Source: CAYFRC01 sp050946115 (GTDB taxonomy: Bacteria > Bacillota > Clostridia > Christensenellales > Aristaeellaceae). From it: 64,000 nt of DNA. The stretch lies in assembly GCA_050946115.1 (NCBI GenBank), contig JBMNUF010000010.1, positions 1-64,000 on the forward strand. The letters are read 5' to 3'. A program made the translations under genes and the position numbers. Shown here in pieces: positions 43,428 through 50,939 of this stretch (positions are counted from its first letter, which is position 1; each line of letters begins with the position of its first letter). The notes beneath the pieces were generated by a model. It made no database searches. It saw nothing but the letters and a program-made list of their open reading frames with translations, and was not told the DNA's origin.

Positions 43428-44522
43428 TCACATGCCCAAGAGGCGCTCCACGATGGCAATCAGGATGCCGCCGGCGACGACGGACATGATCTGCCCTGAT
43501 ACGTTGCAGCCCGCCGCGTGCATGAGGAGGAAGTTGTCCGGATCCTCCTGCCTGCCGAGCTTGTGGATCACGCGGGAGGACATGGGGAATGCCGAGATGC
43601 CCGCCGCGCCGATCATGGGATTGACCTTGTTCCTGAGGAACAGGTTCATGAACTTCGCGAACAATACACCGCCCGCCGTATCCAGAATGAAGGCGACAAG
43701 GCCCAGCGCGATGATGACGAGCGTCGCGGGTGTCACGAACAGGGATGCCTGCATCTTATATGCCACGGTGAGGCCCAACAGCAGGGTGATGAGGTTTGCG
43801 AGCGTGTGCTGCGCGGTCTCAGAGAGGTTGTTGAGCACGCCGCACTCGCGGATGAGGTTGCCGAACATCAAAAAGCCGATCAGCTCCGCCGATTCCGGCG
43901 CGATGGTGCCCGCGATGAGCGTCACGATGATGGGGAAGAGGATGCGCTTGCGCTTGGTGACGTTGGAATGCCTGTATTCCATGCGGATGAGGCGCTCTTT
44001 TCTGGTGGTCAAAAGCCGTATGACCGGCGGCTGGATGATCGGAACGAGCGCCATATATGAATAGGCGGCGACCATGATCGCGCCCTGATACTGCGAATTA
44101 AAGTGGTTTGCGACATAGATGGAGGTGGGGCCGTCCGCCGCGCCGATGATCGCGATGGATGCGGCGTCGGCAAGTTCGAAACCCAAGAGCCTTGCGATGA
44201 TCAGCGTCAGGAAGATGCCCGCCTGCGCCGCCGCGCCGAAGAGCATGAGCTTCGGATTCTCGAGCAGGGGCCCGAAGTCCATCATCGCGCCGATGCCGAT
44301 GAAGAGCAGCAGCGGGAACAGCTCGTTCGCGATGCCCGCGTTAAAAAGCGTTTCGATCGCCGCGTTCTTCGCAAAGGGGAGGTTCACGAGGATCGTTCCG
44401 AAGCCCATGGGGAGAAGCAGCGTCGGCTCCATGTCCCTTGTGATCGCGAGGTAGATGAGTGTGCCGCCGATTGCCAGCATGAGAAGCGACTGCCAGGTGA
44501 TTTCCGAGAGTAATTCCTGCAT
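43428..44522 (-). CDS. sodium-ion-translocating decarboxylase beta subunit-like protein
   Basis: 364-aa membrane protein like the Na+-pumping beta subunit of oxaloacetate, methylmalonyl-CoA and glutaconyl-CoA decarboxylases. GIGAMMDFGPLLENPKLML and AIIGAADGPTSIYVANHF (with the essential Asp of the pump) are present. SAFPMSSRVIHKLGRQEDPDNFLLMHAAG matches the C-terminal helices. ATG 44522 follows TAGGAGGG. No alpha (carboxyltransferase), gamma or biotin carrier gene is adjacent, so this is an orphan. The mRNA starts with a yybP-ykoY-type riboswitch and terminator. Confidence 0.88.
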   Translation of the reverse strand: MQELLSEITWQSLLMLAIGGTLIYLAITRDMEPTLLLPMGFGTILVNLPFAKNAAIETLFNAGIANELFPLLLFIGIGAMMDFGPLLENPKLMLFGAAAQAGIFLTLIIARLLGFELADAASIAIIGAADGPTSIYVANHFNSQYQGAIMVAAYSYMALVPIIQPPVIRLLTTRKERLIRMEYRHSNVTKRKRILFPIIVTLIAGTIAPESAELIGFLMFGNLIRECGVLNNLSETAQHTLANLITLLLGLTVAYKMQASLFVTPATLVIIALGLVAFILDTAGGVLFAKFMNLFLRNKVNPMIGAAGISAFPMSSRVIHKLGRQEDPDNFLLMHAAGCNVSGQIMSVVAGGILIAIVERLLGM

Positions 44523-44553
44523 ACAAACCCTCCTAAATTATTGGGTGGAAGTC

Positions 44554-44592
44554 AAAAAAATAGACTTCCCCCATAGCTGCCGGGGCAAAGTC
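44554..44592 (-). terminator. riboswitch-controlled terminator before the oadB-like gene
   Basis: On the minus strand GACTT-TG-CCCC (44592-44582) pairs with GGGG-G-AAGTC and is followed by TATTTTTTT. Its left arm GACTTTG is also the 3' strand of the riboswitch P1 stem. Ligand-stabilised aptamer and terminator are therefore mutually exclusive: an ON-switch geometry. Confidence 0.82.
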
Positions 44593-44694
44593 TCACCGCC
44601 CGACCGAAGAGGCCGGGGAGCCGTTCCGGGTATGAAACCGTGCTGACGGAAAGGCCATTCCCGCGATTCTGGGAACCGGTTACTCCCTTTGACC
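44584..44694 (-). promoter_or_regulatory. yybP-ykoY-type (manganese) riboswitch
   Basis: On the minus strand the 111-nt aptamer opens with CAAAGGGAGTAACCGG and closes with GGTGAGACTTTGCC. The P1 pairing is CAAAG with CTTTG, and the conserved GGGAGTA and TGAGAC-TT blocks flank it. Between them lie a hairpin CC-GTTCCC/GGGAATGG, the conserved CCGTCAGCACGG segment, and CCCGGCC-TCTTC-GGTCGGG. These match my memory of the yybP-ykoY consensus, a Mn2+ sensor that turns genes on. Assignment rests on consensus motifs, not on a covariance search. Confidence 0.75.
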
Positions 44695-44699
44695 AAACA

Positions 44700-44729
44700 A
44701 GTATACATATTTTATGGGAAGATTGTCAA
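44700..44729 (-). promoter_or_regulatory. promoter for the riboswitch-oadB transcript
   Basis: Minus strand TTGACA (44729-44724), 18-base spacer, TATACT (44705-44700). Transcription would start near 44693, exactly at the riboswitch. Confidence 0.85.
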
Positions 44730-44804
44730 GGGGGTTCGGGTTAAAGGCCGAATCAATATTCCGGAAAGAAAGGCGGGCATAGCGCGCGCCGTGTTAATTT
44801 CCGA

Positions 44805-44841
44805 AACGGGGCTTGACAAACGCCCCGTTCTGTGCGAGAAT
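44805..44841 (+). promoter_or_regulatory. promoter of the rpmG-secE-nusG operon with an inverted repeat over the -35
   Basis: TTGACA (44813-44818), 17-base spacer, GAGAAT (44836-44841). AACGGGGC (44805-44812) and GCCCCGTT (44822-44829) are a perfect inverted repeat with the -35 in the centre, as in a repressor operator. A third GCCCCGTTT follows at 44852. Confidence 0.65.
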
Positions 44842-44848
44842 AGTAACG

Positions 44849-44870
44849 ATGCCCCGTTTGGGCATTTCTT
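44849..44870 (+). terminator. leader hairpin of rpmG
   Basis: ATGCCC (44849-44854), loop CGTTT, GGGCAT (44860-44865), then TTCTT. It lies at the predicted 5' end of the transcript, so it is either a weak attenuator or a 5' stabiliser. Confidence 0.45.
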
Positions 44871-44918
44871 TGAGTGCTGTTTTCCGGGGTTTACTTTGCA
44901 GAGCAGGAGGTGTCAACA

Positions 44919-45080
44919 GTGGCATCGGACAAGCGTGTAAAAATTACGCTGGCGTGCAGCGAATGCAAGCAGCGCAACTACAACACCTTCAAGAACAAAA
45001 AGAACGATCCGGATCGGTTGGAAATGAGCAAGTACTGCCGTTTCTGCAAGAAGCACACTTCGCACAGGGAAACCCGCTAA
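44919..45080 (+). CDS. rpmG: 50S ribosomal protein L33
   Basis: 53-aa zinc-type L33. ASDKRVKITLACSECKQRNY gives the first CxxC and MSKYCRFCKKHTSHRETR the second. It starts at GTG 44919, with GGAGG 8 bases upstream; no ATG is available in that range. As in most Firmicutes it heads secE-nusG, but the tRNA-Trp gene often placed between rpmG and secE is missing here. Confidence 0.94.
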   Translation: MASDKRVKITLACSECKQRNYNTFKNKKNDPDRLEMSKYCRFCKKHTSHRETR

Positions 45081-45265
45081 GCGGAGTGCGGCGTGCCGAA
45101 CAGAGCGGATCCTTTGCGGAGGGCTGCGTTGTGCCCGCATCTTTGCGGAGATAAGGGCGCGCCGAAGAGCTTCGCAACTCCTGCGGGACGGGCAGGTACC
45201 CCCACGTCCGCGGGAAACGCGCTTCGCGCAAGGAAACTCGCGAAACGAACGAAGGATGGTGAATC
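45081..45265 (+). other. GC-rich spacer between rpmG and secE
   Basis: 185 bases with no gene. Positions 45221-45247 imperfectly repeat the rpmG 3' end (45056-45083; CTTCGC-AGGGAAACCCGC against CTTCGC-AAGGAAACTCGC). No tRNA fold is recognisable and no T-run terminator is seen. Confidence 0.4.
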
Positions 45266-45535
45266 ATGATGGCAAAAGGAGCCGAAATTCAGGACAAAAA
45301 GGCGAAGGAGAACTTCGTGCAGAAGTTCTTCGGGTTCTTCAAGAAGCTCGGGCTGCGCATTTTCCGCGCATTCAAGGACATGTTCGCCGAGCTGAAGAAG
45401 GTCACCTGGCCTTCCAAGGAGGACCTTGTGAACTATACGATCGTCGTATTGGTGTTCATGCTTGTAATGGGCGTTTTGATCGGGCTGATCGACGGCGCTT
45501 CCGGATGGCTCGTTTCCCTTATCGTCGGTACCTAA
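45266..45535 (+). CDS. secE: preprotein translocase subunit SecE
   Basis: 89-aa clamp subunit of SecYEG. A charged amphipathic N-terminal half with FAELKKVTWPSKEDLV (the conserved cytoplasmic helix) is followed by one membrane helix IVVLVFMLVMGVLIGLI. It is slightly longer than the usual 60-70 aa because of an N-terminal Lys-rich stretch. Starts at either of two adjacent ATGs, with AAGGATGG upstream. Followed by nusG as expected. Confidence 0.93.
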   Translation: MMAKGAEIQDKKAKENFVQKFFGFFKKLGLRIFRAFKDMFAELKKVTWPSKEDLVNYTIVVLVFMLVMGVLIGLIDGASGWLVSLIVGT

Positions 45536-45553
45536 GAGAGCAGGAGAGACGCT

Positions 45554-46081
45554 ATGCCAGAGAACGAAGCCCGATGGTATGTCGTGCATACCTATTCCGG
45601 GTACGAAAACAAGGTCAAAGCCAACCTTGACAAATCTGTGGAGAACAACGGCCTGCAGGATCTGATCCAGGAGGTCAGAATCCCCGTGGAAAAGGTTGAG
45701 GAGATCCGAAACAACAAGCGCAAGATCGTGGAGCACAAGCTGCTGCCGGGCTACGTCATGGTCAAGATGGTCATGACGAACGAAACCTGGTACATCGTGC
45801 GCAACACGCGCGGCGTGACGGGCTTTGTGGGCCCGGGGAGCAAGCCGCTTCCGTTGTCCGAAGAGGATTTCGCCGCCATCGGCGAAAACCAATCCGTCAC
45901 CCGGATCGATATTCAGGAGGGCGATCAGGTTCGCATTCTTGCGGGCACGTTCGAGAATTTCACCGCGAAGGTGGCATCCGTCGATCGCGCCGCGCAGAAG
46001 GTGATCGTCATCGTCAATCTGATGAAGCGCGAGGTCGAAGTCGAGCTTGCGCTGGACGAAGTGATTCGTCAGGAAGACTGA
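45554..46081 (+). CDS. nusG: transcription termination/antitermination factor NusG
   Basis: 175-aa two-domain factor binding RNA polymerase and S10/Rho. N-terminal RWYVVHTYSGYENKVKANL, then VKMVMTNETWYIVRNTRGVTGFVGPGSKPLPL. C-terminal KOW domain EGDQVRILAGTFENFTAKVASVD. Normal length. ATG follows AGCAGGAGAG. A short hairpin (46085-46100, CCTCCCG/CGGGAGG) lies between it and rplK. Confidence 0.96.
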   Translation: MPENEARWYVVHTYSGYENKVKANLDKSVENNGLQDLIQEVRIPVEKVEEIRNNKRKIVEHKLLPGYVMVKMVMTNETWYIVRNTRGVTGFVGPGSKPLPLSEEDFAAIGENQSVTRIDIQEGDQVRILAGTFENFTAKVASVDRAAQKVIVIVNLMKREVEVELALDEVIRQED

Positions 46082-46160
46082 ACCCCTCCCGCACGGGAGG
46101 TTTCAGCAGTGGGAGGAACAAAGTTCCGCGACACCACAATGAGTAGAGGAGGATACCCCA

Positions 46161-46586
46161 ATGGCAAAGAAAGTCACAGCTGTGATCAAGCTGCAGGTGA
46201 ACGCAGGCAAGGCAAATCCTGCGCCGCCCATCGGCCCTGCGCTGGGTCAGCACGGCGTGAACATCCCCGGATTCTGCAAGGAATTCAATGATCGCACCGC
46301 AAAGCAGGTCGGCCTGGTCATCCCGGTCGTCATCACCGTGTATCAGGACCGCACCTTCACCTTCATCACCAAGACGCTCCCGGCAGCCGTTTTGATCAAG
46401 AAGGCGTGCAAGATCGAGACCGCCTCCGGCAATCCCAACAAGGAGAAGGTCGGCAACATCACCAAGGCGCAGATTCGCGAGATCGCCGAGCTCAAGATGC
46501 CGGATCTGAACGCCGCTTCCATCGAAGCCGCCATGAGCATGATCGCAGGTACCGCGCGCTCCATGGGCGTCGTGGTGGTCGACTGA
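46161..46586 (+). CDS. rplK: 50S ribosomal protein L11
   Basis: 141-aa L11 of the GTPase-associated centre. Starts KKVTAVIKLQVNAGKANPAPPIGPALG. The proline-rich interdomain and the C-terminal RNA-binding domain GTARSMGVVVVD are standard. ATG follows AGAGGAGGA. Second last ribosomal gene before the operon ends. Confidence 0.97.
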   Translation: MAKKVTAVIKLQVNAGKANPAPPIGPALGQHGVNIPGFCKEFNDRTAKQVGLVIPVVITVYQDRTFTFITKTLPAAVLIKKACKIETASGNPNKEKVGNITKAQIREIAELKMPDLNAASIEAAMSMIAGTARSMGVVVVD

Positions 46587-46647
46587 TTCCATTTCGACAA
46601 ACGTGGGAGGACATTGCGCCGCTAACACCACGAGGAGGTTTTTTGAG

Positions 46648-47334
46648 ATGAAAAGGGGAAAAAATTATACCGACAGCCTGAAGCTGTTCGACAGGACGAA
46701 GCAGTATGATCCCGAAGAGGCCATCGCGCTGGTGAAGCAGACCGCGAAGGCGAAATTCGACGAGACCATCGAGCTGCACGTGCGTCTGGGCATCGACCCG
46801 CGCCACGCAGACCAGCAGGTTCGCGGCACAGTCGTTCTCCCGAACGGCACCGGCAGGACCAAGACCGTGCTCGTCATCGCCAAGGCCGACAAGGCAAAGG
46901 AAGCGGAAGACGCGGGCGCCGATTTCGTCGGCGCGGAAGACATGATCGCGAAGATTCAGGGCGGCTGGTTCGGCTTTGACGTGCTGATCGCCACGCCCGA
47001 CATGATGGGCATGCTGGGCCGCCTCGGCCGCGTACTGGGCCCCAAGGGGCTCATGCCGAACCCGAAGACCGGCACCGTCACCATGGACATCGCCAAGGCC
47101 GTCACCGACACCAAGGCGGGCAAGGTGGAGTACCGCGTGGACAAGACCGCGATCATCCACTGCCCGATCGGCAAGGCGAAGTTCGAGGATGAAAAGCTTG
47201 GGGAAAACCTCAAGACGCTGATGGACGCGATCATCAAGGCGAAGCCCGCTGCCGCCAAGGGTACCTATATCCGTTCTGCCGTTCTGACGAGCACGATGGG
47301 CCCCGGCATCAAGCTGAACGCTTTGAAGTTCTGA
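46648..47334 (+). CDS. rplA: 50S ribosomal protein L1
   Basis: 228-aa L1 of the E-site stalk, which in many bacteria also represses its own rplKA mRNA. Segments VRLGIDPRHADQQVRGTVVLPNGTG and GPKGLMPNPKTGTV are diagnostic. ATG 46648 follows GAGGAGG; an earlier in-frame ATG lies in the intergenic region without a site. A strong terminator follows, so rplJ-rplL and rpoB are not adjacent here. Confidence 0.97.
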   Translation: MKRGKNYTDSLKLFDRTKQYDPEEAIALVKQTAKAKFDETIELHVRLGIDPRHADQQVRGTVVLPNGTGRTKTVLVIAKADKAKEAEDAGADFVGAEDMIAKIQGGWFGFDVLIATPDMMGMLGRLGRVLGPKGLMPNPKTGTVTMDIAKAVTDTKAGKVEYRVDKTAIIHCPIGKAKFEDEKLGENLKTLMDAIIKAKPAAAKGTYIRSAVLTSTMGPGIKLNALKF

Positions 47335-47352
47335 TATTTGAATACCATCCAT

Positions 47353-47386
47353 GCGGGGTAGACAGCTTCTGTCGCCCCGCTTTTTT
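47353..47386 (+). terminator. terminator after rplA
   Basis: GCGGGG (47353-47358) pairs with CCCCGC (47375-47380), with GACAG/CTGTC stacked inside, then six T. It separates the ribosomal operon from dnaE. Confidence 0.92.
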
Positions 47387-47404
47387 GACAGGGAGGGACA
47401 ATTT

Positions 47405-50400
47405 GTGTTCACGCATCTCCACCTGCATACGCAGTATTCGCTGCTTGACGGCGCATGCATGATCCCAAAACTGCTCGATACGATCCGAGACATGGGTATG
47501 GATGCATGTGCAATCACCGACCATGGCGTGATGTATGGCGTGGTGGAGTTTTACCAGGAGGCATTAAAGCGGAATATCCACCCCGTGATCGGCTGCGAGG
47601 TGTATGTGTGCCCCGATATGGACGAAAAGACGAGCGTCGCGAGGGAATACAGCCACCTGGTGCTCCTGTGCGAAAACCAAACAGGCTATCAAAACCTCAC
47701 CAAACTGGTCTCCGAGGGATTCATCCGCGGGTTTTACTACAAGCCGCGCGTGGATTATGCGCTGTTGCGCAAGTATTCCGAGGGGCTGATCGCGCTGTCC
47801 GCGTGCCTTTCCGGCGACGTTCCGAAACTGCTCTCTGAAGGGCGGCGTCGTGATGCGCGGGAGATGGCGGAAACCTACAGGGACATTTTTGGGAAGGACA
47901 ATTTCTTTATAGAGATTCAGGACCACGGGCTGCGCGAGGAAAAGCAGGTTCTGCCGCAGCTCGTCCGCCTCGCGCGGGAGACAGGCATTCCCCTTGTCGC
48001 GACGAACGACTGCCACTACATTCATCGCGAAGACGCGCTCTCGCAGGAAGTGCTCATGTGCATACAGACGGGGAAGACGCTGTCTGACGATATGCGCATG
48101 CGCATGGAGTCGGACCAGCTCTACGTCAAGAGCGAGGAGGAAATGCGGCAGCTCTTCCCCGAGCTGGAGGACGCGATCGAAAACACGAACAAAATCGCAA
48201 AAAGGTGCAACGTCACGTTCGATTTCAAAACGATGAAACTCCCGAAGTTCCCCGTTCCGGAAGGGGAGAGTGCGACGGAGATGTTCGAAAGGCTCTGCCG
48301 CAAGGGGCTTTCCGAACGCTATGCCGCAGACGATGCGCGCGCGCAGGAGCGGTTGGAATACGAAATGCGCGTGATCGAGGACATGAACTTTGCGGATTAT
48401 TTTCTGCTCGTGTGGGATTACGTCCGCTTTGCAAAGGAAAACGGCATTTTGGTGGGGCCGGGGCGCGGCAGCGCGGTCGGGTCGATCGTTTCGTATTGCT
48501 TGGGCATCACGAACGTCGATCCGCTCAGATACAATTTGCTGTTCGAGCGCTTTTTGAACCCCGAGCGCATCACGATGCCCGATATCGACATCGACTTCGA
48601 TTACGAAAGGCGCAACGAGGTGATTTCGTATGTCGCGAACCGCTACGGGCACGACCACGTCGCGCAGATCGTGACCTTCGGCACGATGGCGGCGCGAGGC
48701 GTGATTCGCGACGTTGGGCGCGTATTGGACATGAGCTATCAGGAGACGGACGCCGTCGCAAAGATGGTTCCGATGGCGCTGGACATGACGCTGGATAAGG
48801 CGCTCGAGATTAGCCCCGATCTCAAAAGGGCATACGAGAACGACGAAAGGGTTGCGCGCCTCATCGATATCGCAAAGAGGCTCGAGGGCATGCCGCGACA
48901 CACGTCCACCCACGCGGCGGGCGTGCTCATCACGGCGAGCCCCGTTTCGGACTATGTGCCCCTGCAGACGAACGACGACGTGGTGACGACGCAATTCCCG
49001 ATGGGGACGCTCGAGGCGTTGCAACTGTTGAAGATGGACTTTTTGGGGCTTCGGACGCTCAACGTCATAGGAGATACGCTCGCGATGGTTGCCGAGGGCG
49101 GAGGCGAGGCGCTTACTCCCGAAGAGATCCCGCTCGAGGACGAAGCGGTGTACAAGATGATCTCCGAGGGGGACACGGACGGCGTGTTCCAACTGGAAGG
49201 CGGCGGTATGCGGCAGTTCTTGGCGAACATGAAGCCCGAAAATTTCGAGGACATCATCGCAGCGATATCCCTGTACCGACCCGGTCCCATGGATTCCATC
49301 CCCAAATACATCGAGGGGAAGCACAATCCCGAAAGCGTGGAGTACGCCCATCCGCTGCTCAAGCCGATTTTGGACGTCACCTACGGCTGCATGGTCTATC
49401 AGGAACAGGTCATGCAGATCGTGCGGGATCTGGCGGGCTATTCCTACGGCAGGAGCGACCTCGTCCGCCGCGCGATGTCGAAAAAGAAGCACGATGTGAT
49501 GGCGCAGGAGGAGGAATACTTCATCCACGGAAAGCCCGCCTCCGAAACGGAGGAGGCGGTGCCCGGTGCAGTCGCAAACGGCGTGCCCGAGGAGGTTGCA
49601 AAAAAGCTGTTCGACGAAATGACCGCCTTTGCGAGCTATGCCTTCAACAAGTCGCACGCGGCGGCATACGGCGTCATCGCCATCCAGACGGCGTGGCTCA
49701 AACGGCATCACCCGACCGAATTCATGGCGGCGATGATGAACAGCATCACCGGAAACACCGTCAAGGTGGCGTTCTATATCCAGTATTGCAGGAAAAACGG
49801 CATCCAAATCCTGCCGCCGGACATCAACAGGAGCCGCGACCTGTTCAGCGTGGACAGGAGCGGAAAGGAGCCCGCGATTCGCTTTGGGCTGAGCGCGGTA
49901 AAGAATGCGGGCAGCGGAGCGGTGCGCGATATCCTGCGCGAGCGAGATCGGGGCGGCGTGTACAAGGACCTGTACGATTTTGCGGATCGCGCCTATGCGG
50001 GCAGCGTCAACAAGAAGACCGTAGAAAGCCTGATCGCGGCGGGCGCGTTCGATTCGCTCCCCGGAAACCGCAGGCAGAAGCTTTTCGCATTCGAGAAGGT
50101 CATGGATTCCGCCTCCAAGAGCAGGCGCGACATGATCGAGGGACAGGTGAGCCTGTTCGACAGCTTCTTCGGCGAAAGCGCGATCCAAATCGAAACGCCG
50201 CCGTTTCCCGAGATGGAAGACCTTTCCATGCGCGAGAAATTGGACATGGAAAAGGCGATGACGGGCATCTACATCTCAGGGCACCCCTTGGACGACTATC
50301 GCGAGGCACTCTCCTGCTGCGAGGTGAACAGCCGCTTTTTGGAGTCGTTGCAGGAGGACGAGAGCAAAAGCCTCGAAAGCGACGGAATGCCCGTCGCCAT

Positions 50401-50914
50401 GGGCGGGCTCGTCTTGGAAAAGAAGATGCGGGCGACGAAGAGCGGCAGCATGATGGCGATCTTGCAGCTGGAAGACCTGTACGGCGTGACGGAGGTATTG
50501 GTGTTCCCGCGCGTATGCGAGCGCTGCGGAAACGACATCCGCGAGGGGGATGCGGTGCTCATTTCGGGCAGACTCTCCGTGCGCGAGGAGGAAGCACCGA
50601 AGCTCCTGATGGACGGCATCGACCCGCTCCCCAAGGAGCTGCCAAAACCGAAGCTGCGCACAGCGCCCCGCCCCGCACCGCAGGCTGAATACGCGCCCGA
50701 CAATCGGACGCTGTACCTGCGCATTCCCTCGGAAGATGCGCTGGAGGACGTAGCGCGCGTCCTCATGCGCACGCCGGGCGCGATCCGCGTGGTCGCTGCC
50801 GTCGGCGACGACAAGCAGCGGCTTGAGCTGTACAGAAACCTTTGGGTGAACGACAGGTTTGATAAAGAAAAGCTGAATGAGATTTTGGGTGAGGACTCGG
50901 TCGTTTTGAAGTAA
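47405..50914 (+). CDS. dnaE: DNA polymerase III alpha subunit (DnaE)
   Basis: 1169-aa replicative/lagging-strand polymerase of the C family. N-terminal PHP domain begins THLHLHTQYSLLDGACMI. Polymerase palm GPGRGSAVGSIVSYCLG near 353 and the catalytic aspartates in MPDIDIDFDYERR near 392. Helix-hairpin-helix region and the OB-fold GGLVLEKKMRATKSGSMMAIL near residue 999, with an ordinary C-terminal tail. It starts at GTG 47405 with GGGAGGGA upstream; the open frame extends upstream into the terminator and is not used. No intein. Confidence 0.96.
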   Translation: MFTHLHLHTQYSLLDGACMIPKLLDTIRDMGMDACAITDHGVMYGVVEFYQEALKRNIHPVIGCEVYVCPDMDEKTSVAREYSHLVLLCENQTGYQNLTKLVSEGFIRGFYYKPRVDYALLRKYSEGLIALSACLSGDVPKLLSEGRRRDAREMAETYRDIFGKDNFFIEIQDHGLREEKQVLPQLVRLARETGIPLVATNDCHYIHREDALSQEVLMCIQTGKTLSDDMRMRMESDQLYVKSEEEMRQLFPELEDAIENTNKIAKRCNVTFDFKTMKLPKFPVPEGESATEMFERLCRKGLSERYAADDARAQERLEYEMRVIEDMNFADYFLLVWDYVRFAKENGILVGPGRGSAVGSIVSYCLGITNVDPLRYNLLFERFLNPERITMPDIDIDFDYERRNEVISYVANRYGHDHVAQIVTFGTMAARGVIRDVGRVLDMSYQETDAVAKMVPMALDMTLDKALEISPDLKRAYENDERVARLIDIAKRLEGMPRHTSTHAAGVLITASPVSDYVPLQTNDDVVTTQFPMGTLEALQLLKMDFLGLRTLNVIGDTLAMVAEGGGEALTPEEIPLEDEAVYKMISEGDTDGVFQLEGGGMRQFLANMKPENFEDIIAAISLYRPGPMDSIPKYIEGKHNPESVEYAHPLLKPILDVTYGCMVYQEQVMQIVRDLAGYSYGRSDLVRRAMSKKKHDVMAQEEEYFIHGKPASETEEAVPGAVANGVPEEVAKKLFDEMTAFASYAFNKSHAAAYGVIAIQTAWLKRHHPTEFMAAMMNSITGNTVKVAFYIQYCRKNGIQILPPDINRSRDLFSVDRSGKEPAIRFGLSAVKNAGSGAVRDILRERDRGGVYKDLYDFADRAYAGSVNKKTVESLIAAGAFDSLPGNRRQKLFAFEKVMDSASKSRRDMIEGQVSLFDSFFGESAIQIETPPFPEMEDLSMREKLDMEKAMTGIYISGHPLDDYREALSCCEVNSRFLESLQEDESKSLESDGMPVAMGGLVLEKKMRATKSGSMMAILQLEDLYGVTEVLVFPRVCERCGNDIREGDAVLISGRLSVREEEAPKLLMDGIDPLPKELPKPKLRTAPRPAPQAEYAPDNRTLYLRIPSEDALEDVARVLMRTPGAIRVVAAVGDDKQRLELYRNLWVNDRFDKEKLNEILGEDSVVLK

Positions 50915-50939
50915 GAAACCATAAAGTGGAGGACAGAGC

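Noticed and set aside
45081..45265. tRNA-Trp between rpmG and secE
   Set aside because: No cloverleaf, no TTCGA-type T-loop with a CCA anticodon arm can be made on either strand.
47564..50188. 874-codon open frame antisense to dnaE
   Set aside because: Mirror of dnaE coding sequence; residue make-up (Arg/His/Val rich) is typical of a shadow frame.
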